Part shown: one piece after another, positions 31,793-39,898 of the stretch
Numbering within the stretch: the first letter of the stretch is position 1
Layout: each line of letters opens with the position of its first letter
The notes under the pieces: model-generated
What the model saw: the letters and a program-made list of their open reading frames with translations, nothing else
Database searches by the model: none
Told to the model about the DNA's origin: nothing
Program-made: the position numbers and the translations under genes
DNA from: a virus
Length of the DNA stretch: 49,522 nucleotides
Direction: 5' to 3' (one strand)
IMG/VR virus record: IMGVR_UViG_3300042895_000849
Coordinates: 1-49,522 of that record

Positions 31793-33061
31793 ATGAAGAA
31801 AAAATTGTTACCGTGGATAATAACACTTTCAGCACTGTCAGTTTCTGGATCTGCTGCTTTTTATTCTGTATCGGGTTTAGGAAAAATGTTTGCGGGTGCA
31901 TCCACACAAGTTATGGTTCTAGCGGGAAGCTTAGAACTTGCAAAATTAGTAACTGCATCATTACTTTATCAATACTGGAAACAACTTAATGGATTCCTTA
32001 AAACTTATCTCTCTGTAGCCACCTTAATATTGATTTTAATCACGTCTGCTGGAATTTACGGCTTCCTTTCATCTGCTTATCAAGAAACTGCATTTAAAGT
32101 CCAGAATCAGGATAAAAACATTGAAATATTAGATAAGGATATCGCGGTCGTTCAAACAGAGATTAAGAATTACGAATCACAGATTTCACAGAAGAATAGC
32201 AGATTAACGCAGCTTACTACAATAAGAACAGGTCTACAAACAACACAAGATGTCCTTATAGAAAAATCAAAATCTACAACAGCTATTAGAAAACAAATTA
32301 ATGATGTTGATTCTGAAATAAAAAGAATGGATTCAGAAATATCTGTAATGAATGATTCAATATCATCAAAAAATAATAAAATAGGAGGTATTGAAAGGAA
32401 TAAATTAGGAGTTTCATCAAACTCAGATCTAGCAAAAGAAGTAGGTCCTTTAAAATATATTGCAGAGCTCACTGGTAAAACGTTAGATCAAGTTGTGAAT
32501 TGGTATATCATTGTACTAATGTTAGTTTTTGATCCTTTAGCAATTGCTTTAGTTATTGCAGCAAACTTTGCTTTTGAGATAACCAAAGATAAAGAAAACA
32601 AAATAGAAATAAAAAAAAACAAAGAAATGAAAGAGAATAAATTGAAAAAGTTTTGGAGTAATCTATTTAAGAAAAAAATCCAAAAAAACCAAGAAGCAAT
32701 AGTAAAAGAAACAAAAGAGAATAAATTAAAAAAGTTCTGGGATAATTTATTCAAGAAAAAAGTACAAAAACTGCAAGAAGAAAATAGCGGAATACATCAC
32801 AAAAAAGAATATGTTATAGATTACAGTGAGACAAAAAATGATTCGGAAGGTATTATATTTATACCTCAAGAAACTGTAATTGAAGAGCCTAAAATTATTA
32901 TAGAACCAGTATCTATTATTCCAATAGAAGAAAATGTGAAAGATATAGAGAATAAAATAGATGATACGGATAAATACAAAGATATTAATCTTTCTTTTGA
33001 AGAACAAAAAAAAATTAGAGAGAGATTTAGAAATAATCCAGAGTCGGACCTTTTAAATTAA
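31793..33061 (+). CDS. membrane protein with coiled coil and tandem internal repeat
   Basis: From ATG 31793 it is 422 residues; a GTG at 31778 would translate the GATATATAT motif and is unlikely. Hydrophobic segments at about 6-28, 38-58 and 70-92 are followed by a coiled coil at 100-205, another membrane helix near 235-262 (YIIVLMLVFDPLAIALVIAA), and a charged tail. The tail contains two adjacent 28-residue copies (ENKLKKFWSNLFKKK and ENKLKKFWDNLFKKK cores) at 32621-32704 and 32705-32788, then an acidic Ile/Glu-rich end. The arrangement recalls membrane proteins of phages that modify the host envelope; no family is named. Confidence 0.72.
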   Translation: MKKKLLPWIITLSALSVSGSAAFYSVSGLGKMFAGASTQVMVLAGSLELAKLVTASLLYQYWKQLNGFLKTYLSVATLILILITSAGIYGFLSSAYQETAFKVQNQDKNIEILDKDIAVVQTEIKNYESQISQKNSRLTQLTTIRTGLQTTQDVLIEKSKSTTAIRKQINDVDSEIKRMDSEISVMNDSISSKNNKIGGIERNKLGVSSNSDLAKEVGPLKYIAELTGKTLDQVVNWYIIVLMLVFDPLAIALVIAANFAFEITKDKENKIEIKKNKEMKENKLKKFWSNLFKKKIQKNQEAIVKETKENKLKKFWDNLFKKKVQKLQEENSGIHHKKEYVIDYSETKNDSEGIIFIPQETVIEEPKIIIEPVSIIPIEENVKDIENKIDDTDKYKDINLSFEEQKKIRERFRNNPESDLLN

Positions 33062-33062
33062 G

Positions 33063-33647
33063 ATGATAAAACCTGTTTATACAACAAATCCTGTTCATAT
33101 TAAATATCTAGATTGTAATCCCGCAGTCTATAGGAGGATTAGTTTTCAATCGTGTAATTTAGATATTAAAGAAGGTGCAAACGTTCTATCTACTATATCT
33201 TTATGTGATTTTAAACTTGAATCATTAGGGAGTTCTGAATTAGGTGGTTGCGGTGGTTCATTAAAAAAGAACATAACTTTAAATGCTTTAAGTACCTATA
33301 TACTAACAGCAAGTGAAATTGGACAAGCACAAGGAGAGGTTCAAATGATAGTGGTAAAAGCTACGTACCAAAAAAATCATCGAGAAGAGGATAGACTTGT
33401 ATACTGGGAATATAAAGGAAACACCTACCCAATGCATAATTTAATGATATTAACAGGCAGAACACAAGCAGAAATACCATGGCAAGGGTGGGATTTAGGA
33501 TATTATTCAAACACTCCACCAAGTCCGGTATTTAGCCCACACACATATCCACCAATAGCATCGCCCGATTTATCGTTCGGAGGAATTATGTTCAGTAATC
33601 CTAGCAACACATATAATACTGAACTAGAAATATTTGTTTTTAATTAA
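33063..33647 (+). CDS. unknown beta-rich protein, paralog A
   Basis: A 194-residue protein (MIKPVYTTNPVHIKYLDCNP start). It shares with the next gene an FQ-x-CNL-x-(V/I)-x-x-G-x-x-VL-x-x-ISLCD segment, a (Y/L)PM-x-(N/D)-(L/I)-x-(I/L)LTG segment, GWDL, and a GG(I/M)(M/L)-x-x-NP ending in beta strands. No named family. Probably a small virion decoration or fibre-associated protein, judged by the late-type unit it belongs to. It begins 1 nt after the membrane protein stop. Confidence 0.7.
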   Translation: MIKPVYTTNPVHIKYLDCNPAVYRRISFQSCNLDIKEGANVLSTISLCDFKLESLGSSELGGCGGSLKKNITLNALSTYILTASEIGQAQGEVQMIVVKATYQKNHREEDRLVYWEYKGNTYPMHNLMILTGRTQAEIPWQGWDLGYYSNTPPSPVFSPHTYPPIASPDLSFGGIMFSNPSNTYNTELEIFVFN

Positions 33648-34132
33648 TGGCTACACCACCTATAGTATGTGATACAATACAGTTTGAAGGAGCAATATTT
33701 CAAAGATGTAACTTGAGTGTAATAAAAGGCACTACGGTTCTTAGAGAAATAAGTCTTTGTGATACTAATATAATTTTGAATAATTACACATCTTTTAATG
33801 GGTGCATATACAGTAATTCAAGTCTTATTCTTAATTCTGAAGGATTAGGAGAGGTATCTTTTATAATGATAAAAGCAAGTTACCCATCAACACTTCCAGT
33901 ATATAATAGATTTATTAATATAATTTATAATGGATCATATTTACCAATGTCAGATATAACATTATTAACGGGGAATCCGTCAGATCTTTCCCCATATTTT
34001 TTAGGAAGAGGTTGGGATTTAGATCCAAACGGAAGTGATATTGAATCCCCTTACTTTGATGAAGGAGGTATGTTATTATATAATCCACATTCAGTTAGAG
34101 TAAATGTTGAGGTTATTATTGGGGGAAATTAA
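33647..34132 (+). CDS. unknown beta-rich protein, paralog B
   Basis: A 161-residue paralog of the preceding protein; the ATG overlaps the last base of its TAA. Shared landmarks are FQRCNLSVIKGTTVL, REISLCD, PMSDITLLTG, GWDL and GGMLLYNP. It lacks the Cys-Gly-Gly loop and about 30 residues of paralog A. The tight overlap implies coupled expression and perhaps a heteromer. Confidence 0.7.
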   Translation: MATPPIVCDTIQFEGAIFQRCNLSVIKGTTVLREISLCDTNIILNNYTSFNGCIYSNSSLILNSEGLGEVSFIMIKASYPSTLPVYNRFINIIYNGSYLPMSDITLLTGNPSDLSPYFLGRGWDLDPNGSDIESPYFDEGGMLLYNPHSVRVNVEVIIGGN

Positions 34133-34202
34133 ATAAACGAGATTGAAACTTATTATTATAAAGATCATTAAATAATAACAAAGAGGAATCTAGAAAAGAA
34201 TA

Positions 34203-34211
34203 GATATATAC
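34203..34211 (+). promoter_or_regulatory. GATATATAC late-type motif
   Basis: GATATATAC lies 18 nt before the ATG at 34230, a spacing that fits a real promoter and short leader. Confidence 0.45.
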
Positions 34212-34229
34212 TAAAAAAGCGAATTAAAA

Positions 34230-36566
34230 ATGGAAAAAAATATTAATCCAGAGATCAACAGATTAAACATGGAAACATCTAAGCAAGCAGCTGATTCTTT
34301 AAGAGAATGGGCAGGATTAGGTGCTTCTCAAGCTCCTGTTGCTTCTTCATTTCTTAATGGCTCAACTGCTCAGCACTTAAACGAATCTGCATTTCCAGAT
34401 ATGTCAACTAAAGCTTCTAAAAGAACTTCTTTCAGCTTTGGTGTTTTAAATACTGTTTCAGCATTAAGAAACTCAAGCTTAAATGAATTACCAGCAGGTA
34501 AAATTCTTTTAGAAAAATACAATTACTTACTAATAGAAAAAGGTATTTCTGAATCCTTTATTATTGAAGAATTGTTAAACGATCTTAGCTCTTTTTCTTG
34601 GGAAAATTCAGTTAAACCAGTTTTAGAAAACTTAACAAATACTTTTGAAAGTAACAGAAGAGAAGTTGAGGTTTTAAAAACTTACGAGACTATTAAGAAT
34701 AATTCAGGAAAAGAACTTTTTTCAGATGCTACAGACCAAATGAAAAATTGGTTATCCTCAGAAAAAAGAAGCTCAGATACTTTAGTTCACGGATTAAAAA
34801 GATTTGGATTTAACCCGATGGTTAGAAATTTAGTTAGTTTCCTTTCAATTTACGAAAATCAAGGCACTAGCAAATTTAATGTTGGATTTGACAATAATAT
34901 TTGCGAGATCAGTAATATCTATTCTCCAGTATATGTTAACGAAAATGAAGTGGTATTTTACTCTTCTGGTAAATTCTTAAAACTTCAAGAATCTGAAGGA
35001 ACTATTTTTGAATGCGAAATGGAAGAAGTTCCTGCTGAGCTACAAGACAAAGCTTCAATCTTAGCTGATAGAGACGTTAGAGTTGAGAATAACAGAATAT
35101 TATTAACACTTGGAAATAATAAAATCGAGATCTCTTTTGCAAATGAATCAAAAACTATCTTCTTTGATGGTAAAGAAATTAAGGAAGAAGATTTACCGCT
35201 TGCAGTAAGTGTTTCAACTAATAACTTATTGGAAAATTCAAACTACAAGATCAATAAAGCAATTTTTATTGCTAAAGTTGCTGATGAGATTATTGATTTG
35301 GATTTTGGTAAAAAAATTAAATCTAAAGTTTATGAAGGTGTAGAAGCTAATATATTTAAAATTGGCGCAACTATCTACGTTCAAACAGTTAATCCAGCAA
35401 TGAAATTAAATAAAATCTACGAAGCTAATGCTACTCAAGCTATTAATATCGTTAAAGACTTTATTAAATATGATATCTCTGAATCTTTAACAGAATTCTT
35501 AGATGGCGAAGTAGCTTTCTTAAGCGTTATGAAAAATGACAAAACAGAAATCGTTAAGAATATTGATATCTTAGAAAGCGAATTAAGAAAATTAGATGTT
35601 GTTAAGGAACAAAATCCTCTTATTGCTAATTCTGATGAACTAATATCTTTAGAAGAAGGTATCGAAAACGAAATCGAATCTTTAAAAGACAGATGGAATC
35701 AAATCAATGTAGAAATTGAAAGATTTGAAAATAAAGCTAAAGACGTTTCTTCAAATATGAATGAAGATCTTGGATATCCAATTGATACTGAGGTTAGAGT
35801 AAAAAGAAACGGCGTTAAAGGCAGAGTGATTGGAGTAGACGGAAGCTCTAAGACTTACACTATATTATTCCAAGAGGGTAAAACAGGAGAATATTTCTTC
35901 TCTGATGTAGAAGATCTTACTGATGAAGTTAACAACTACGACATTAAAACTCCTGATTTAGATATTGAATACACTGACGATTTAGCTAATGAATCTAATC
36001 AAAATTTAGCATCTGCACCAGGAAATAAAGGAGGTAGTTATAAAGATAAATCGGTTATGAATTTATCTAAAAAACACATGGCTGCTGCTCCTAATAAAAA
36101 AACAGGATCATCTCCTAAATTTATAGATAATGATTCAAATGCTAATTTTGGAAAAACACCTAAGTCTGGTAAAAGAACATCTGAAACAGGAAACAGTGTA
36201 AAATCTGGAGCTAGTAATTTAGCAAAACTTCCTAAAGGATCTGCTGGTAAAGGACAAAACTTTATTGATGGATTAGAAAATTTAGATTTAGCTAAAGCAC
36301 CAAGTGGATCTGTTAAAGGATCAGCTAAATTTATTCAAGATCTTAAGAATATGAATCTTGCAATTAAAGAGAGTCAAAAAAATTCGCACATTGAAAAAGC
36401 TCCTGCAGGATCAAAAGAAGTACCTAAAAAGTTTATTGAAAAAGAAGAGAGAGCTAATTTAGCAGATGCTCACGGAAATTCCAATAAGAATGGTAAAAGA
36501 TTTGCAGAAGCAGATTCTGTAGCAGCATTTGCTACTACACCAGGGAGAGCATCAAAAAAAAAGTAA
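34230..36566 (+). CDS. large virion-associated protein with KOW-like domain and basic degenerate repeats
   Basis: A 778-residue protein. Residues 1-70 are Ala/Ser-rich; 70-500 mix helical and beta segments; about 512-570 reads as an SH3/KOW-like barrel (DTEVRVKRNGVKGRVIGVDG, then FFSDVEDLT). Residues 590-778 hold about seven degenerate repeats of roughly 25 residues built from an NLAKAP-like start, a Gly/Lys/Ser-rich middle and a KFI-x-D end (for example NLAKLPKGSAGKGQNFIDGL). This basic tail would suit nucleic-acid binding or interaction with a lattice. It ends in SKKK encoded by an A9 stretch that contains A-AAA-AAG before TAA, and an 18-bp hairpin lies downstream, so a -1 frameshift into the next ORF is possible. 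No named family. Confidence 0.75.
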   Translation: MEKNINPEINRLNMETSKQAADSLREWAGLGASQAPVASSFLNGSTAQHLNESAFPDMSTKASKRTSFSFGVLNTVSALRNSSLNELPAGKILLEKYNYLLIEKGISESFIIEELLNDLSSFSWENSVKPVLENLTNTFESNRREVEVLKTYETIKNNSGKELFSDATDQMKNWLSSEKRSSDTLVHGLKRFGFNPMVRNLVSFLSIYENQGTSKFNVGFDNNICEISNIYSPVYVNENEVVFYSSGKFLKLQESEGTIFECEMEEVPAELQDKASILADRDVRVENNRILLTLGNNKIEISFANESKTIFFDGKEIKEEDLPLAVSVSTNNLLENSNYKINKAIFIAKVADEIIDLDFGKKIKSKVYEGVEANIFKIGATIYVQTVNPAMKLNKIYEANATQAINIVKDFIKYDISESLTEFLDGEVAFLSVMKNDKTEIVKNIDILESELRKLDVVKEQNPLIANSDELISLEEGIENEIESLKDRWNQINVEIERFENKAKDVSSNMNEDLGYPIDTEVRVKRNGVKGRVIGVDGSSKTYTILFQEGKTGEYFFSDVEDLTDEVNNYDIKTPDLDIEYTDDLANESNQNLASAPGNKGGSYKDKSVMNLSKKHMAAAPNKKTGSSPKFIDNDSNANFGKTPKSGKRTSETGNSVKSGASNLAKLPKGSAGKGQNFIDGLENLDLAKAPSGSVKGSAKFIQDLKNMNLAIKESQKNSHIEKAPAGSKEVPKKFIEKEERANLADAHGNSNKNGKRFAEADSVAAFATTPGRASKKK

Positions 36567-36814
36567 TTACGAAGAAAATAATTGAGTCTGTTGGCCAAAA
36601 ATCCGAAGAGGGTATTGGCAACAGACTCAATTTTGTTTTAGATGATTTGAAAGATTGTCTAGCAAAGATAAAGGAATTGGAAACTTCTAGCGAAGAACAC
36701 GGTAAGATAGGTATAGAAACAATTAGAAATTCGAGGATAAATTTGGAAAAATTAAGATTAAATTTAGAAGATCAAATAGAGAAACTCCAAAATAACAGCC
36801 CCGAAGCACAATGA
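36566..36814 (+). CDS. unlisted 82-residue coiled-coil ORF (ATT start or -1 frameshift extension)
   Basis: The frame is open from the A9 stretch ending the previous gene to TGA at 36812-36814. The product, from ITKKIIESVGQKSEEGIGNR through CLAKIKELETSSEEHGK to INLEKLRLNLEDQIEKLQ, is a convincing amphipathic coiled coil. There is no ATG. Options: an ATT start at 36566 overlapping the upstream TAA; a -1 slip at A-AAA-AAG (36557-36563) that would extend the upstream protein to about 861 residues; or a TTG near 36646. Its stop overlaps the gp55-like ATG as ATGA (36811-36814), the classic coupling arrangement, which supports real translation. The hairpin at 36580-36632 lies inside it. Confidence 0.6.
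   Translation: MTKKIIESVGQKSEEGIGNRLNFVLDDLKDCLAKIKELETSSEEHGKIGIETIRNSRINLEKLRLNLEDQIEKLQNNSPEAQ
36580..36640 (+). terminator. 18-bp hairpin with T-rich 3' side (terminator and/or frameshift element)
   Basis: Perfect 14-bp stem from 36580-36593 to 36619-36632 (TTGAGTCTGTTG/CAACAGACTCAA core), one bulged G at 36594, then CCAA/TTGG. TTTTGTTTT follows. It can act as a terminator for the 34230 gene, and it also lies 16 nt after a dnaX-type slippery heptamer. Confidence 0.6.
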
Positions 36815-37167
36815 TATATGTAAAAAACAAAGAGCTTAAAAGAGCTTTACAAGAAAGCAAAGAAGTAGGAAAACTCACATCCGAAACTGTGCAAATGTTT
36901 ACTTTAATAGTAAACGGAATGTCTAAGACCCATTCATACAGAGATCACGAAGATCGCGAAGATTGTATCTCATTCGGATTAGAGGATTTAATAAAATACT
37001 GGAACAGATACGATCCAGCAAAATCTGATAATCCTTTTGCTTTCATTTCGCAAATAGCACATAATGGAATGAAGAAAGGATGGAAAAAAATATATCCACC
37101 TAAAGCTCCTAAAACTATACCATTTTCAAGAATCGTAAGAGAAGAAAATTCCAATTATAATATATAA
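36811..37167 (+). CDS. 55: gp55-like late-transcription sigma factor
   Basis: A 118-residue protein resembling the sigma-2-like core of T4 gp55: NKELKRALQE at the N-terminus (T4 NNKELLQAI), a middle helix MFTLIVNGMSKTHSYRDHED, then DLIKYWNRYDPAKSDNPFAF and ISQIAHNGMKKGWKK (T4 [31 protein letters not shown]). gp55 redirects host RNA polymerase to TATAAATA late promoters. T4 gp55 has 185 residues with a C-terminal sliding-clamp-binding motif; this version stops soon after the core (ending VREENSNYNI) and lacks that tail. It precedes head genes and is coupled to the upstream ORF by ATGA. Confidence 0.82.
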   Translation: MIYVKNKELKRALQESKEVGKLTSETVQMFTLIVNGMSKTHSYRDHEDREDCISFGLEDLIKYWNRYDPAKSDNPFAFISQIAHNGMKKGWKKIYPPKAPKTIPFSRIVREENSNYNI

Positions 37168-37173
37168 TTGTGA

Positions 37174-37659
37174 ATGGACATCAAAAAACTAAAGCCGAAT
37201 GGTAAATGGAAGTCTGGTAAATACTACCCTACTAATCCAGAAAAGTATATTGGTGATATTCATAATATAATTTATAGAAGCTCTTGGGAACAAAGATTTT
37301 GTCAGTATTGTGATATTAATCCCAATATAACTAAATGGAGCTCAGAACCTACAGGTATTCCTTATTGGAGTCCAATTGATAAAAAAGAACATAAATACTT
37401 TGTTGATTATTATATCCAGGTATTAAAAAATAACTCGGTAGAAAATTGGTTAATTGAAATAAAGCCAGAAGATCAGTATGCTTTACATATGAGGCCAAAA
37501 GAGCCTACAGGTAATCTTACGGAAAAGAAAATAAGAAGCTATAATGAAAGACTCAAAACTTGGATCACAAACAGATGTAAGTTTGAAGCAGCAACAAGAT
37601 TTGCAGAATCTAGAGGTTATAAGTTTGGAGCTATAAACGAAACCTTTATAATGCGATGA
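37174..37659 (+). CDS. 4: gp4-like head completion protein
   Basis: A 161-residue protein clearly similar to T4 gp4 (150): GKWKSGKYYPTNPEKYIGD (T4 GKWVPKNISKYRGD), IIYRSSWEQRFCQYCDINPN (T4 ITYRSNWEKFFFEWLDKNPE), IPYWSPIDKKEHKYFVDYYI, a LIEIKPEDQ strand (T4 FIEIKPKKE), and the C-terminal FAESRGYKF (T4 LAEKRGIKF). The E-x-K (IEIKP) with the preceding Asp fits a nuclease-type fold. gp4 completes packaged heads before tail joining. The last codons overlap the next ATG (ATGA). Confidence 0.92.
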   Translation: MDIKKLKPNGKWKSGKYYPTNPEKYIGDIHNIIYRSSWEQRFCQYCDINPNITKWSSEPTGIPYWSPIDKKEHKYFVDYYIQVLKNNSVENWLIEIKPEDQYALHMRPKEPTGNLTEKKIRSYNERLKTWITNRCKFEAATRFAESRGYKFGAINETFIMR

Positions 37660-38249
37660 AACCTTTTAAAACACAATTTGAAGATTATAAATTATCAGTA
37701 TCTGGTCTTTCGTCATTAGCCGAGGATTCTTTTATGCACTGGTTTAAAACATTTGTAAATAGTAAGAGCCAATTTAACCCTTCGAGTTTTTTGTCAGGTA
37801 AAGTTTATTCATTAGAATATAACGACCAATTAGAAAAATCTAAAAAATATATTAATAAAAGACCCATAGTATTCTTTACTGGCTTTAAAAGCTACGAAGA
37901 TAAGACAATATTTTATGGTATAGATTTAATATTGCTGTCTCCTCAATTTAGAATTCCTTTTTTTACAAGAATACAAAGTGTTTATCAAGAAATCATAGAA
38001 AAGAACCAAGAAAAAATCGGCAGGGGGGAAATTAAATCACAGGTTCTGTTAAAAACAGATTACGAAACACTTGACACTATTCTTAAAGGAATAAACTATA
38101 AACATGCTTATAGAGCATGGGATTTAAAAAAAGTTCGTGATGTTGTGGAAATTCCTTACGAAGATTGGACTAGAATAGTATATCTGGATACTAGGTCAAT
38201 TGAAGGGACCCAGTTAAATGAGATATATAAGAAAAATTTACAGATCTAA
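37656..38249 (+). CDS. unknown protein between gp4 and portal
   Basis: A 197-residue protein (MKPFKTQFEDYKLSVSGLSS start). The middle reads SGKVYSLEYNDQLEKS, then RPIVFFTGF, then GIDLILLSPQFRIPFF: a pattern I associate with a phage structural family of the form G-x-x-Y-x-F-x-Y ... P-(L/I)-V ... G-x-(N/D)-L-x-x-L-x-P-x-x-R, whose role I cannot name with confidence. T4 has the baseplate wedge gene 53 after gene 4, and the size is alike, but the sequence does not resemble gp53. It overlaps both neighbours by a few bases, so it belongs to the head gene operon. Confidence 0.72.
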   Translation: MKPFKTQFEDYKLSVSGLSSLAEDSFMHWFKTFVNSKSQFNPSSFLSGKVYSLEYNDQLEKSKKYINKRPIVFFTGFKSYEDKTIFYGIDLILLSPQFRIPFFTRIQSVYQEIIEKNQEKIGRGEIKSQVLLKTDYETLDTILKGINYKHAYRAWDLKKVRDVVEIPYEDWTRIVYLDTRSIEGTQLNEIYKKNLQI

Positions 38250-39892
38250 TGGCTGGATTTACAGATGATAAAAAAACATTCTTTAGTGCTATTATAGATA
38301 GCGTTAAAAAAGTTGGCAGTTTTGGTATGTCTTATGAGGATCTAGTGATTAAAAATTCACAAGCAGTAGGTGTAAGCGAAGCACAATTCCTACAAAAAGG
38401 AGGTATTAAAGATGAGGCTTTCTTATTCGGTTTAAGAAGAGCAGATACAACAACTAAGCAGTATATAGCTTATTTTGATAAAGATTATAAAAATAAAAAG
38501 CATTACTTACAAGGTTTTTCACAGAATCCAGAGATTGAATTTATTTTAGATACTATTTGTGATGAAGCTATAGTGTATGACGAAAGAAACTTTTGGGCTT
38601 ACTTCTCATTTATGCAGCACGATGATGTTGATGAAGAGACATACGATAAAGTACAAAAAAGATACAAAGAGATCTATAATCTATTTGGATTTAACCAAGA
38701 CATATTAGCTTGGCACTTATTCAGAAAATTCTTATCCGATGGTATATTATCTTTTGAAATAGTATTTGATAAGAAAGGTAAAAATATAGTAGGTTTTAAG
38801 GAATTAGATCCTGCTTCTCTTGTACCAACAGTAGAAGCACAGCCTGACGGATCATTTATAGACATATGGATTCAATATCCAGATAACCCATCTTTGACTA
38901 GAAAGCTTTATGATTCGCAGATAATTTATATAAGTTATGCTAAAGGTGGAGGTACAGCAGGTAGAGTAAGTTATACTGAAAGATTAATTAGATCATTCAA
39001 CTTACTTAGAATTATGGAACACACCAGAATCATCTGGAACGTAATGAATTCTTCTTATCGTATGGCAATGACAGTTCCAATTGGAACTAAATCTCCGCAA
39101 AAAGCTAAACAGACTCTTGGAGAGTTAATGTCAATCTATAAAGAAGATATTAGATTAAATACTGATAGTGGAGAATTATCAGTAGACGGAAAACCCAAAA
39201 TACAATTCTTTAAGAATTATTTAATGCCTTCATCTCCTAACGGAACACCAGATATTCAGCCTTTAGCTGGAGCAGGTGATGCTACCGCATTCTCCGATAC
39301 TACGGTATTAAAATATTTTGCAAATAAATTAAGGATGGATTCTAAAATACCTGCTACTAGATTCGGTAGGGAAGAATCAGGATCAGAAGGTACTATTACA
39401 TTTACTGCAGAAGGATTAGACCAAGAAGAAATTAGATTCGGTAAATTTATAAACAGATTAAGGTCAATATACCAAGATATTTTAATGAAACCATTATGGG
39501 TTCAATTCTGTTTAGATTTTCCTAATCTAAAAACCGATTACATTCTAAAATCTGAATTCGGACTAGACTACGTTAAGGAAAATATGTTTAGAGAAGCCAA
39601 GGATATGGAGGTAATGGTAGCAAGAAAGGATCAGGTTATAAAAATTTCAGGTCTACTAAATTCCGAAGGTAAAAAATACTTCAGTATGGATTTCTTAGTT
39701 GATAGATTTCTAGGAATGAATAACCAAGATATTTCCGATAACAAAAAAGCTAAAGAAGAAGCTGCTGATAAGAAAAAAGAAGCTGCAGGAGCAACAGGCG
39801 GAACACCAACTGAAGACGAAGCACCAGCTGAAGGAGCAACAGGTGAAGCACCAGCTGAAGAAGAAGAAGGAGGAGAAGAATTTACACTATAA
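38249..39892 (+). CDS. 20: gp20-like portal protein, copy 1
   Basis: A 547-residue portal protein (T4 gp20 has 524). Landmarks: EIEFILDTICDEAIVYD (T4 EVDNAVSEIVSDAIVYED), FNLLRIMEHTRIIWNV (T4 ANQLKLLEDAVVIYRI), LGELMSIYKEDIRLNTDSGE, a long loop, then EEIRFGKFINRLRSIYQDIL (T4 ELTFAKFIRELQHKFEEVF) and MKPLWVQFCLDF. It forms the dodecameric ring through which DNA is packaged and ejected. The C-terminus has a Gly-Ala-Thr/Glu-rich tail (EGATGEAPAEEEEGG) absent in T4. A second complete portal gene follows after 6 nt. Confidence 0.93.
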   Translation: MAGFTDDKKTFFSAIIDSVKKVGSFGMSYEDLVIKNSQAVGVSEAQFLQKGGIKDEAFLFGLRRADTTTKQYIAYFDKDYKNKKHYLQGFSQNPEIEFILDTICDEAIVYDERNFWAYFSFMQHDDVDEETYDKVQKRYKEIYNLFGFNQDILAWHLFRKFLSDGILSFEIVFDKKGKNIVGFKELDPASLVPTVEAQPDGSFIDIWIQYPDNPSLTRKLYDSQIIYISYAKGGGTAGRVSYTERLIRSFNLLRIMEHTRIIWNVMNSSYRMAMTVPIGTKSPQKAKQTLGELMSIYKEDIRLNTDSGELSVDGKPKIQFFKNYLMPSSPNGTPDIQPLAGAGDATAFSDTTVLKYFANKLRMDSKIPATRFGREESGSEGTITFTAEGLDQEEIRFGKFINRLRSIYQDILMKPLWVQFCLDFPNLKTDYILKSEFGLDYVKENMFREAKDMEVMVARKDQVIKISGLLNSEGKKYFSMDFLVDRFLGMNNQDISDNKKAKEEAADKKKEAAGATGGTPTEDEAPAEGATGEAPAEEEEGGEEFTL

Positions 39893-39898
39893 AAAAAT

